From the NCBI GenBank assembly GCA_025060975.1, contig JANZKA010000005.1, positions 1 through 48,788 on the forward strand: a DNA stretch of 48,788 nucleotides. The letters run 5' to 3'. This stretch comes from Candidatus Culexarchaeum nevadense. GTDB lineage: Archaea; Thermoproteota; Methanomethylicia; Culexarchaeales; Culexarchaeaceae. The stretch's first letter is position 1; the number at the start of each line of letters is the position of its first letter. Of the stretch, positions 28,174 through 36,993 are shown in pieces. The notes below the pieces were generated by a model, which searched no databases, was not told the DNA's origin, and saw only the letters and a program-made list of their open reading frames with translations. Made by a program: the position numbers and the translations under genes.

Positions 28174-29356
28174 CCACATCAAAAATGATCTTTGAAGGAG
28201 CATCCGTCCGAACCCCCTTAACATGAAAGTGAGTTCTAGAAGCAAAAAAACCCATGGATTTAAGTTCATCTAGAACATCATCAACTCTAGGAGATGAAAT
28301 TTTAAGAATTTTTGAAATTTCATCTAAAACATAGAATGTTGGAGGCCCTCTACACTCATCAAGTACTATATCCAAGAAACGAGTTAAATCAGGGATAGTG
28401 GCATCTTCTCTCAACAATGTTATGAAGTCTGGGTCAAAAAGTGGGCCTACCCAAAGTGGACCTGAAAAATGAAGCTTAGAATTACAATTTGGACATTCAC
28501 GTATATCGGGAGGCAAAATACCATTCACAACAAATCTATGAAGACATTTTTCACAAAAGGCTATGTATCCCAGCTTCGATACAGACTCGTTTGCGAGATC
28601 TACACCAAAATCGAAGCGTGCAAACACCCTTATGTAATGCGCCCGAGAATAACAGAGCAATGGAGTACATGAGAAATCATATGTAGAAACATTTCTGGAA
28701 ATATATCCAAGCAATATTCTAACAGCAATTTCTTGCGAAAAACTAGATTCAATAGGTATGGATCCATATCTCCTCAAGCATGTGGTGGGATACTTACCAA
28801 ACAATACGGGGACATCAGTTGCAGTAATACACATAAGCCCACCATCCTTCAAGGAAGCTATAGCAGGTTGAATAAATTTTGATGGAGAACCAAATGGATC
28901 TATATCAATTACATGAAATCTACTATTGAAATTACTGTTCATGAAAAACATCCTTCTAGCATCTAAGCAGGATACCGCCACAGATGGTTTAATTGGATTC
29001 AAAAGTATATTTTTGTGAATTAAGCTAACAGCCAACGGATTCCAATCATTAAACCATATTAGATCAACTCCATCCACTTCAAGTCCATATCTTATACCAC
29101 GCACACCAGTACCAGAGAAAGCATCACAAATTCTCAAATTCTCAGAGACAAAACTTCTGAATCTATTCACAACTAATACGGATAGATCTCTATCAAAAAT
29201 CATCCTTGGATTATAGAATACCGGTGCATGAGATGGCTCACTATTACCAACATAATGACCATAATAACTCAAATCTGGAACGTAGAGTTTAGCTTTCCCT
29301 TCACATATCACTTTAAGCTTCAAATTATCAAGTAAAGTCAATTCACATCCCTCCAA
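28154..29356 (-). CDS. trm1: tRNA (guanine26-N2)-dimethyltransferase
   Basis: VFYNPRMIFDRDLSV, DAFSGTGVRGIRYG, HVIDIDPFGSPSKFIQPAI; zinc-binding Cys quartet. Confidence 0.94.
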   Translation of the reverse strand: MEGCELTLLDNLKLKVICEGKAKLYVPDLSYYGHYVGNSEPSHAPVFYNPRMIFDRDLSVLVVNRFRSFVSENLRICDAFSGTGVRGIRYGLEVDGVDLIWFNDWNPLAVSLIHKNILLNPIKPSVAVSCLDARRMFFMNSNFNSRFHVIDIDPFGSPSKFIQPAIASLKDGGLMCITATDVPVLFGKYPTTCLRRYGSIPIESSFSQEIAVRILLGYISRNVSTYDFSCTPLLCYSRAHYIRVFARFDFGVDLANESVSKLGYIAFCEKCLHRFVVNGILPPDIRECPNCNSKLHFSGPLWVGPLFDPDFITLLREDATIPDLTRFLDIVLDECRGPPTFYVLDEISKILKISSPRVDDVLDELKSMGFFASRTHFHVKGVRTDAPSKIIFDVVRSSSS

Positions 29357-29867
29357 TCAAAAGATTAAATATTTTATTTGGAAGCAACATCCTATTCTCA
29401 AAGGTTACGGTAAAAACTTTATAATCAACTTTTATTAGATCCCTTAAATTGTTAACCACCTTCCAGTGAACAACCAGTAGAATTGGTTTATTGATTTCAG
29501 AAATTGAAGAAAGAAAGTTCAATACCACATTGCTCTTCAACTCCATTGGACCCACCTCATCAAAAACTATTACATCAGCATTCTCCAAAGCAGAAGTCAA
29601 TGCGTCAATTAAAACATCCTCAAAAGATTTCAACTGCACATAATACTTGCCAACCATAATTGGGGAAGGAATATTTACATGAGCCAATAATCCGCTTCTA
29701 CCACTCATCAAATCTAAAACTTTAAATCCAACTCTAACTCCCCCCTCCCTAATCTCAGGGCAAATAATTCCACCAACCCTCAACCCCCTCTCCTTCAATA
29801 ACTCTATAACCTTAATGCAAACAGTAGATTTCCCTACACCAGGCCTCCCAGTTACAACGATAATCAT
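29343..29867 (-). CDS. THEP1-type nucleoside-triphosphatase
   Basis: IIVVTGRPGVGKSTVCIKVIELLKERGLRVGGIICPEIREGGVRVGF; DVIVFDEVGPMEL. Confidence 0.93.
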   Translation of the reverse strand: MIIVVTGRPGVGKSTVCIKVIELLKERGLRVGGIICPEIREGGVRVGFKVLDLMSGRSGLLAHVNIPSPIMVGKYYVQLKSFEDVLIDALTSALENADVIVFDEVGPMELKSNVVLNFLSSISEINKPILLVVHWKVVNNLRDLIKVDYKVFTVTFENRMLLPNKIFNLLIGGM

Positions 29868-29931
29868 AAGGCTTAACCTGTAAAACTTTATTAAATAAAC
29901 CTAGATAAGTTTAAGTTCAGAGATCGAAGTT

Positions 29932-30573
29932 ATGTTGATAGCTGGGGTAGATGAGGCGGGAAGAGGTCCAATAATAGGTCCCATGGTAATAGCGGGAATA
30001 ATGATCAGAGATAAAGATCAAGACAAACTTTTGGAAATAGGGGTAAAAGATTCTAAAATGCTTACAAAGGAGAGAAGAGAAAAACTGTATTACAAAATCA
30101 TAGAGTTAAGTGTTGACTGGACATACCAGACAATAACACCTATGGAGATAGATCAGGCAGTACAATATAGGAGGAGGACGGGAATAGGAATGTTAAACAA
30201 ACTGGAAGCAGAGGTTATGGCTAATGTAATAAATAAATTGAAACCAGACATAGCATACGTTGATAGTGCAGATGTGGATGAAGAAAAGTTCAAAAGGATG
30301 ATCATGGCAAAATTGACACATAATGCTGAAATAATATCGAAACACAAAGCGGACCGAATATATCCAGTAGTTTCAGCAGCTTCAATAATAGCAAAAGTGA
30401 AGAGGGATTCAATAATAGATGAAATAAAGAAAGTCTATGGAGATATAGGTTCAGGTTATCCAAGCGATCCTAAAACGATAACATTTATAAAGAAGTGTTT
30501 GGAAATGAGGGAACTACCTGACTTTATAAGGAGAAGCTGGTCCACTCTCGATAAAATTAGAAAAGTAAAGTAA
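29932..30573 (+). CDS. rnhB: Ribonuclease HII
   Basis: LIAGVDEAGRGPIIGPMVIAG; YVDSADVDEEKF; AASIIAKVKRD. Confidence 0.96.
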   Translation: MLIAGVDEAGRGPIIGPMVIAGIMIRDKDQDKLLEIGVKDSKMLTKERREKLYYKIIELSVDWTYQTITPMEIDQAVQYRRRTGIGMLNKLEAEVMANVINKLKPDIAYVDSADVDEEKFKRMIMAKLTHNAEIISKHKADRIYPVVSAASIIAKVKRDSIIDEIKKVYGDIGSGYPSDPKTITFIKKCLEMRELPDFIRRSWSTLDKIRKVK

Positions 30574-30574
30574 A

Positions 30575-31048
30575 TTATAACCTCACGTCATCCTCGGTGG
30601 AAGAAGAAAACCCTTCACCAAAAGATATTATTACACAACTCGGAATAGCCATCTTCAATTTAAACATATGAGGCTTGTAAATTCTAAGTGGAAGTGAAAC
30701 TTTATCTATAGATATATTTTCACCCATAATCCTTAAAACCGTGTAAGCCTCAACTACTCCGCCAACAAGTTCATAAATACCCACCCCAAGATCCATCCTC
30801 CTAACAAAGACTAGAGGTAACCTCAGCTTTTCATGTAAATCTGAAGGTAAAACTTCACTGAGAAAATTCAAATCCTCCCTGTCAATAATTATATCAGAAC
30901 CATCCCTAGCTTTAACAGAAGGGGGGTTGCTAGAGACTATCTCTCTTAAAGTCTTATACTCAGCTGGTAAATGGCTATTAATTCTCTCGATGTCCAATCT
31001 ATGTATCAAGTTTAAAACTCTATCCAAATGTCTATAATTGATATACAT
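30575..31048 (-). CDS. DUF61 family protein
   Basis: INSHLPAEYKTLREIVSSNPPSVKARDGSDIIIDREDLNFLSEVLP. Confidence 0.8.
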   Translation of the reverse strand: MYINYRHLDRVLNLIHRLDIERINSHLPAEYKTLREIVSSNPPSVKARDGSDIIIDREDLNFLSEVLPSDLHEKLRLPLVFVRRMDLGVGIYELVGGVVEAYTVLRIMGENISIDKVSLPLRIYKPHMFKLKMAIPSCVIISFGEGFSSSTEDDVRL

Positions 31049-31054
31049 TAAAAA

Positions 31055-31762
31055 TCACCTTCCAACATATCTTGCAACTACCATGGCATGATCCTTATCA
31101 TATGGCTCTAAATGAACTACACTTATTATCTCGAAGCCACCCTCCACCAAAGAGTTTATCTCACGCTTATATACTTCACTTGGCTCTAAAGTTACATCAA
31201 TACTCCTAGCTTTTATCGCAAGCATAGCTAAACCATTGGGTTTTAGGAAGAGCCTAGCATTATCTATCAATATTTTAGCTTGATCTGGTTGAGCCACATC
31301 ACAATACATTCCATCAACAATTGAAACTATACTTCGATACGCAGTTGGAATACGAGCATCTGAAAGTATTGGGATAATGTTTCTTCTCTTCTCACATAAA
31401 GCCATAAACTCTCTGAAAGGTCTTGGAGCCACCTCAACTCCAAATACGCATCCATCAAACCCAATAATATCACTCACATGGCTAATAGTCGTGCCAGTTG
31501 AAGTCCCCAAATATAGTACATGTGAACTTGGCTTAATGGATATTTCACTTACACCCTTCAATATCGCCGCAGCAAGTTTACTTCTAAACGCATTCCAAAC
31601 TCTGAACTCAATACCACCATGAGAAACAAGCTGTTCACCATACACGCGAACACCGGGAACCATATTGACAGTTGCAAGTCTCTTAGAACCATCCTCAAAT
31701 TCACACCAATATACACCCTTAAATTTTGAATCCTCATATATTCTGGTTAAACTCATATTCAC
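31055..31762 (-). CDS. flpA: Fibrillarin-like 2'-O-methyltransferase
   Basis: YWCEFEDGSKRLATVNMVPGVRVYGE, VLYLGTSTGTTISHVSDI, DVAQPDQAKILIDNA. Confidence 0.96.
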   Translation of the reverse strand: MNMSLTRIYEDSKFKGVYWCEFEDGSKRLATVNMVPGVRVYGEQLVSHGGIEFRVWNAFRSKLAAAILKGVSEISIKPSSHVLYLGTSTGTTISHVSDIIGFDGCVFGVEVAPRPFREFMALCEKRRNIIPILSDARIPTAYRSIVSIVDGMYCDVAQPDQAKILIDNARLFLKPNGLAMLAIKARSIDVTLEPSEVYKREINSLVEGGFEIISVVHLEPYDKDHAMVVARYVGR

Positions 31763-32994
31763 CGCCTCCTCCTATGTTTCCCTCTCTCCTTAACCTCAAC
31801 ACGCTTCTTAACAGGTTTAGGATAAAGCTTCTTAATCTCCTCAATCCTCTTGTAAAGATCTTCCTTCAACCGATCACCAACATATATACCTGAAAATGCA
31901 TCAATCCTAGCAGCAATGGCAAGTCTACCAGCTAATGCTCTAGCTATCTTACCCCTCTGCCACTTAGGAGCTCCATGAACTTCTTGACATTGAAATATCA
32001 CACCATGCTTAGGAGGCTTCGTACCAGTACGTAAAGCTCTAAACAAAGCCTTTTCAGCCCCAAGAACTTGAATTGTACTTGAAGGTAATCTAGCAAGTTT
32101 ATCTAATCCACCAGCTAATGAAATCAGCCTAGCGCTTATAAGGGGGCCTACAAGGGACTTCAAATTTGGACATACATCATCAGCCACGGAATCAATATAA
32201 CTCTCCAACTCATCCTTTACATCATACAACTGCATTACACTCCGAGCAAAATTCATAATTGCGTTAATATCATATTCATCGAAATCAGCTCCTATCGACG
32301 ACTTAGCAGCAGACAGTATCTTGCTGAAAGAAGATTCGGAAATCCCCAAAGCAGAAAGGTTACCTGCATCATACCTATCCCTTGAACCAATAGTTCCTAC
32401 GATCTTAGTATATAATCTATGATCATCAATTATCGAGTTTAACTCTGGAAAATGAACACCATACCACTCCCTCAAACGGCTAACCATCATATTCAATATC
32501 TTATTAAGATCATCTATGGCATTAATTGATTGTGCAAGGAGTAGATCCCTCTTCTCAACAGCCTTCCTCAACTTCCTCCTAGATAAGAGTAGTGAAACAC
32601 TATGTAAGAAGGTATAGTAATCTTTAACTGTTGGAAACATGTTCTGTGAGATAGCTATATTCGGCAAAACACTCCTAAACTTCTTAAATAGTGGGTTAAG
32701 GGGGTCAACATGTAATTCAAACCCCTGTAGGAGTCGTTTAACCATCATGAAAAGCCTCTCATTATCAAGAAATATTTTACCAGTCTTAAATAATGATGAA
32801 ACCTTATTGCAAAAAGACTTCAGCTCATCAACCATCTCACCATTATCCAATCTAAAAAGCTTATCTGCGATAACTTCAGCATCCCCTGTAAAAGGTTCAA
32901 ATATCAAAACTTTTCCATCAGCATTAAATATCATAAATCCAAAGGGGGCATCCACCATAAAATACTCCAAACTAGACATCAAACACCACACCAA
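31759..32994 (-). CDS. nop5: C/D box RNP protein Nop5 (Nop56/58)
   Basis: Nop domain LISLAGGLDKLARLPSSTIQVLGAEKALFRALRTGTKPPKHGVIFQ; 4-bp overlap with flpA. Confidence 0.96.
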   Translation of the reverse strand: MVWCLMSSLEYFMVDAPFGFMIFNADGKVLIFEPFTGDAEVIADKLFRLDNGEMVDELKSFCNKVSSLFKTGKIFLDNERLFMMVKRLLQGFELHVDPLNPLFKKFRSVLPNIAISQNMFPTVKDYYTFLHSVSLLLSRRKLRKAVEKRDLLLAQSINAIDDLNKILNMMVSRLREWYGVHFPELNSIIDDHRLYTKIVGTIGSRDRYDAGNLSALGISESSFSKILSAAKSSIGADFDEYDINAIMNFARSVMQLYDVKDELESYIDSVADDVCPNLKSLVGPLISARLISLAGGLDKLARLPSSTIQVLGAEKALFRALRTGTKPPKHGVIFQCQEVHGAPKWQRGKIARALAGRLAIAARIDAFSGIYVGDRLKEDLYKRIEEIKKLYPKPVKKRVEVKERGKHRRRR

Positions 32995-33060
32995 TCAATA
33001 ATGCATAATGACACGATAACTTTTAAATGTTTTATATCAATAATAGACGAGGGCTTAATA

Positions 33061-33969
33061 TTGGATATAGATCTAAGTACGAAAATAGCAAATCTAAAAA
33101 TTAGAAATCCATTAATACTTGCATCTGGAATCTTGGGAACAACAGGAGCTTTACTAAAGAGGGTTGCAATAGCCGGTGCTGGAGCCGTTACAACAAAATC
33201 GGTTAGCAAAAATCCAAGAACAGGATTCCCAAACCCTACAGTAGTAAAGCTCGAATATGGAATAATAAATGCCATTGGATTATCAAACCCTGGAATACAT
33301 GAATTTAAAAGTGAAATAAAGATAGCGAAGGAAGGTGGAGTTCCAGTAATAGTATCCGTCTTTGGAGAGGAAACAAGGGAGTTCTCAGAAGTGGCATATC
33401 AAGCTGAAGAAGCAGGGGCTGATGCAATAGAACTAAACTTATCATGTCCACATGGACCAAACATACAATACGGGCAAGACCCAAAATTGACATACGAAGT
33501 TGTAAGTGCCGTAAAGAGCACAGTAAAAATACCAGTATTTGCAAAACTAACACCAGAAGTAACAGACATAGTGAGTATAGGATTAAGCGCAGAGAAAGCT
33601 GGTGCAGATGCCATAACAGCAATAAACACATTAAAAGCAATGATAATAGATATAAAAATCGCTAAGCCAATACTATCAAACATATACGGGGGGTTAAGTG
33701 GGAAAGCCATAAAACCAGTAGCCATAAGATGCGTATACCAATTATACGAAGCACTAAGTATACCAATAATTGGAGTTGGAGGAATAACAAATTATGAAGA
33801 TGCCATAGAATTCATTATGGCTGGGGCCAGTGCAGTACAAATAGGATCTGCAATAGCATTTAAAGGAATTGAGATATTCAAGGAAATCGAGCAGGGAATC
33901 ATGGATTTCATGAGAGAAGAAGGATACAAATCAATAAGGGAAATGATAGGGTTAGCACATAAGAGGTGA
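33061..33969 (+). CDS. pyrD: Dihydroorotate dehydrogenase (type 1B)
   Basis: IDLSTKIANLKIRNPLILASGILGTT, ELNLSCPHGPN, GVGGITNYEDAIEFIMAGASAVQIGSA; likely TTG start 33061. Confidence 0.95.
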   Translation: MDIDLSTKIANLKIRNPLILASGILGTTGALLKRVAIAGAGAVTTKSVSKNPRTGFPNPTVVKLEYGIINAIGLSNPGIHEFKSEIKIAKEGGVPVIVSVFGEETREFSEVAYQAEEAGADAIELNLSCPHGPNIQYGQDPKLTYEVVSAVKSTVKIPVFAKLTPEVTDIVSIGLSAEKAGADAITAINTLKAMIIDIKIAKPILSNIYGGLSGKAIKPVAIRCVYQLYEALSIPIIGVGGITNYEDAIEFIMAGASAVQIGSAIAFKGIEIFKEIEQGIMDFMREEGYKSIREMIGLAHKR

Positions 33970-33974
33970 AGTAG

Positions 33975-34787
33975 ATGAGGACAATACCATCAAGAATAAT
34001 AGCAGTAAGAGATGAGGGGAAAGATAGGAGAACAATAACTGTGCTCAACAAAGAGATAGCTGAAAAAGCACAGCCAGGACAATTCATAATGGTCTGGATA
34101 CCAGGAGTGGATGAAATACCAATGGGAATATCACATATAGGAAAGGAAGAAATAGCATTTACAGTACATAGGATAGGGGAAGCTACAAACGCACTATACA
34201 ACAAGAAAGTAAATGAATACATTGGAGTTAGAGGGCCTTACGGTAAAGGCTTCAAAGAAGTAGATGGGAACATAATAGTTATTGGTGGAGGAACAGGCAC
34301 AGCACCACTAATCCCATTAATTAAAAGACTATATGAAAAGGAGGGAAACAATGTTACAGTCATAAATGGAGCTAAAAGTATCGATGAAATGGTATTTAAA
34401 GAGGAATTAAATGAACTAACAAAAATGGGGAAGATCAAGTATATGCCAGCAACAGAAGATGGAAGCCTAGGATACAAGGGGTTAGCAACAACTTTACTTG
34501 AAGAAGTGCTGAATAAGATGGAAAAACCCGATGAAATATACGCCTGTGGACCTGAATCTATGATAAAGAGAGTCGTTGAAATAGCATTGGAGAAAGGTAT
34601 ACATGTTCAAGCATTAGTGGAGAGATACATGAAATGTGCCATTGGAATATGCGGCTCATGTACAATGGATCCAATAGGGATAAGGGTATGTGTAGAAGGA
34701 CCAGTGATACCAATAGAAACCCTGGCAAGAATAACCGAGTTAGGTGTGTATAAGAGGGATTCGTCAGGAAGAAAGACAAAAATATAA
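33975..34787 (+). CDS. pyrK: Dihydroorotate dehydrogenase electron-transfer subunit
   Basis: FAD/NAD fold; VIGGGTGTAPLIPLI; C-terminal [2Fe-2S] ligands CAIGICGSCTMDPIGIRVCVEGP. Confidence 0.94.
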   Translation: MRTIPSRIIAVRDEGKDRRTITVLNKEIAEKAQPGQFIMVWIPGVDEIPMGISHIGKEEIAFTVHRIGEATNALYNKKVNEYIGVRGPYGKGFKEVDGNIIVIGGGTGTAPLIPLIKRLYEKEGNNVTVINGAKSIDEMVFKEELNELTKMGKIKYMPATEDGSLGYKGLATTLLEEVLNKMEKPDEIYACGPESMIKRVVEIALEKGIHVQALVERYMKCAIGICGSCTMDPIGIRVCVEGPVIPIETLARITELGVYKRDSSGRKTKI

Positions 34788-34835
34788 AACGCTAAAAATT
34801 TAAGTAGCCCCTTAAATCTAGAATATTGAGTAAAT

Positions 34836-35000
34836 ATGCCAAGCCACGGATCACTAACAAAAGCAGGGAAAGTGAGATCGGCAACCCCAAAAATACCAGC
34901 TAAACCTAGGAGAAACTCTCCTCCAAGATTGAGATGCAGAAAAATATACTTTAGACGTGAAGTTATGGGAGGAGTTCCTTGGAGGAAAGAAAAGTCATAG
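34836..35000 (+). CDS. rps30e: Ribosomal protein S30e (54 aa, missed by ORF track)
   Basis: [54 protein letters not shown]. Confidence 0.92.
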   Translation: MPSHGSLTKAGKVRSATPKIPAKPRRNSPPRLRCRKIYFRREVMGGVPWRKEKS

Positions 35001-35065
35001 AACAATAAACATAATTAAACTTTTCAAAATACAATAAAAGTAGACAATTCCATTTTATAGTGTAA

Positions 35066-35162
35066 GCGGGGGTTGCCGAGCCAGGTCAAAGGCGCGAGGC
35101 TCAGAAGCTGTTGGGAAACCTCGTGGCGTAGGCCTTCGTGGGTTCAAATCCCACCCCCCGCA
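35066..35162 (+). tRNA. tRNA-Leu (CAG) with 12-nt intron
   Basis: Acceptor GCGGGGG/CCCCCGC, long variable arm TGGCGTAGGCCTTC, T arm GTGGG-TTCAAAT-CCCAC, anticodon stem CGAGG/CCTCG, loop CTCAGAA interrupted. Confidence 0.92.
35106..35117 (+). other. Predicted 12-nt tRNA intron at canonical 37/38 site
   Basis: CTCAGA^AGCTGTTGGGAA^A; helix CTCA/TGGG (one G.U) with AAA bulge before CCTCG. Confidence 0.8.
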
Positions 35163-35333
35163 CTAGTATCAGTATATTTGAGACACAAAGGTTAAATAAA
35201 CCCCCTAAAGACATTTTGCAAAACACTTCCCAGCTTCCCTTATAGATGCTATTAACCCTTCTTCAATACCTATTCCTAATAGTTCAGGTTGACATTTGCT
35301 TATATTTCATTAACAAATGACTTTATGATCTAA

Positions 35334-35353
35334 ATTAAACGATGATGTTTAAT
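35334..35353. promoter_or_regulatory. Inverted repeat upstream of nikR, candidate operator
   Basis: ATTAAAC-GATGAT-GTTTAAT, perfect 7-bp arms, 24 bp before the nikR start. Confidence 0.4.
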
Positions 35354-35377
35354 AGTAAATGATGGAAAGTATTTATA

Positions 35378-35785
35378 GTGATGGAATTGGTGAGAATAGT
35401 AAGGACTGGTGTAGCTTTTAGAAGAGATACTTTGAAAATGCTTAATGAGTACATGAATAAAATGGGAATGAAGAATAGGTCTAGAATAATTGATGAAGCA
35501 TTGAGACTATACCTCTCAGATAGAGGAATCATGATAGAAGAAGGAGTGTTTGGAGGAGTAATAGCAGTGTACTTTGAACACGAAGCTGAACAAAACTTAA
35601 CGGAGCTACAACATGAGTTCCTAGATATAGTCATATCAAATACACATGTGCATTTGGATGAAGAGAACTGTATGGAAGCAATACTTGTGAAAGGGGATAT
35701 ACGTAGAATAAAGGAATTTATGTCGAAAATGAATGGAATAAAAGGGTTAAAAGCTATGAGAAGTAGCTTTTTCAAAATAATGTGA
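35378..35785 (+). CDS. nikR: NikR-like nickel-responsive ribbon-helix-helix regulator
   Basis: RHH N-terminus (VAFRRDTLKMLNEYMNKMGMKNRSRIIDEALR) and ACT-type metal site LQHEFLDIVISNTHVHLDEENCMEAI. Confidence 0.92.
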   Translation: MMELVRIVRTGVAFRRDTLKMLNEYMNKMGMKNRSRIIDEALRLYLSDRGIMIEEGVFGGVIAVYFEHEAEQNLTELQHEFLDIVISNTHVHLDEENCMEAILVKGDIRRIKEFMSKMNGIKGLKAMRSSFFKIM

Positions 35786-35796
35786 CAAATTGAACT

Positions 35797-36768
35797 TCAT
35801 GGAGATATGACTCCAGGGATCTTGGGGAATGGTACAGCATCCCACACGTATCTTAACCCACAAATATATCTTGTCAATCTCTCCACACCTATACCGAACC
35901 CAGCTGATGGTGGAACACCATCCTTCAACATTTCAATATACCAACTGTAATTCGAAGGATCTTCACAGTTCCTCCTCATCCTTTCAACTACAAATTCATA
36001 CCTATACTCCCTTTCACCACCAGATATAGCTTCTCCATAACCATCTGGATAAATTAAATCAAAATCCCTTAAAAACCCGGGTCTACTTTCATCCTCCAAG
36101 TAATAGAATCCACGGGCGCTGATCGGATAACTGGTTATCCAGAAAGGCTCTTTATGAAGAGATGACAATGCTTCTTCAGCGTCCCATGGTATTTCGCAGC
36201 CGTAACTCACATGATATCCCATGGATGACAAAAGCTCTATAGCTTCATCGTAAGTGTAACGTTTAAATGGAATTTTCAATGGGGTTAACTCTCTACCAAG
36301 AAATTTGAGTTCATCGGAACAATTCGTCAAAACATCATCAATAACTTTCTTTAGAAGTCTTTCTGCAAGGTTTAACATATCCTCACATTTGGCATAAGCA
36401 ACTTCTAGATCGATTTGCCTAAACTCAGCTAAATGCCTCCCAGTACTTACAGCTTCTAAAGGCTCTATTCTAACATTTGGAGATAAAGCGAATATTTTCG
36501 GATAACATTTGATCATCATCTGCTTATATAGAATCATGCTACTCATAACCTTAAATTTCGACCCGTAATAATCTATTGAAACTAATTTAGCTCCCCGTAT
36601 TCCAGGATCAGTACATGGCCCTATTATTGGCGCTAAAATCTCTATAAACCCCTCGCTTCTAAGAAAACTTCTAATTGAAAACAATATGCTGTCTTGAATC
36701 TTAAAGATACATTTAAATCGAGGTTCATTAATCGTTAAATGCCTAAAGATCACAGAGTTAAATGACAT
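35797..36768 (-). CDS. Asparaginyl-tRNA synthetase-like protein lacking the anticodon-binding domain (archaeal asparagine synthetase A-like)
   Basis: Class II catalytic core only: AEFRQIDLEVAYAKCEDM, GFGIGVERLTRYICGLRYVWDAVPFPKIPG; begins directly in the core; Met64 start. Confidence 0.85.
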   Translation of the reverse strand: MSFNSVIFRHLTINEPRFKCIFKIQDSILFSIRSFLRSEGFIEILAPIIGPCTDPGIRGAKLVSIDYYGSKFKVMSSMILYKQMMIKCYPKIFALSPNVRIEPLEAVSTGRHLAEFRQIDLEVAYAKCEDMLNLAERLLKKVIDDVLTNCSDELKFLGRELTPLKIPFKRYTYDEAIELLSSMGYHVSYGCEIPWDAEEALSSLHKEPFWITSYPISARGFYYLEDESRPGFLRDFDLIYPDGYGEAISGGEREYRYEFVVERMRRNCEDPSNYSWYIEMLKDGVPPSAGFGIGVERLTRYICGLRYVWDAVPFPKIPGVISP

Positions 36769-36780
36769 AATTAAATCTAA

Positions 36781-36993
36781 AGAGTACGAAGTGCAAGATG
36801 CAATATAAATCTTTACTGAAAAATTATGAATAAATGTAAAAAATACATGAGTGACATGGAAAAATATATGAAAAATATGTTTTGAAAACATCAATACATG
36901 AAAAACAATTACATATTGAATTAAATGTGAAACTCCAATAGAAATATAGGTAACCAATGGCTAAGATAATTGGATTTATTGGGGAGATAAAGC
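36781..36993. other. Candidate replication-origin region (AT-rich, repeats and dyad upstream of cdc6)
   Basis: Repeated A(C/T)ATGAAAAA-type words, perfect dyad ATGTTTT-G-AAAACAT (36877-36891), ORB-like CTCCAATAGAAAT, next to cdc6/orc1. Confidence 0.45.

Noticed and set aside
33001-33060. Upstream part of the pyrD ORF
   Set aside because: Only 6 bp would remain between divergent nop5 and pyrD; a TATA-like element lies in it and a TTG at 33061 starts the conserved region.
36769-36957. N-terminal extension of the AsnRS-like ORF
   Set aside because: Low-complexity His/Phe/Ile-rich translation of the AT-rich repeat region; the conserved core starts after Met at 36768.
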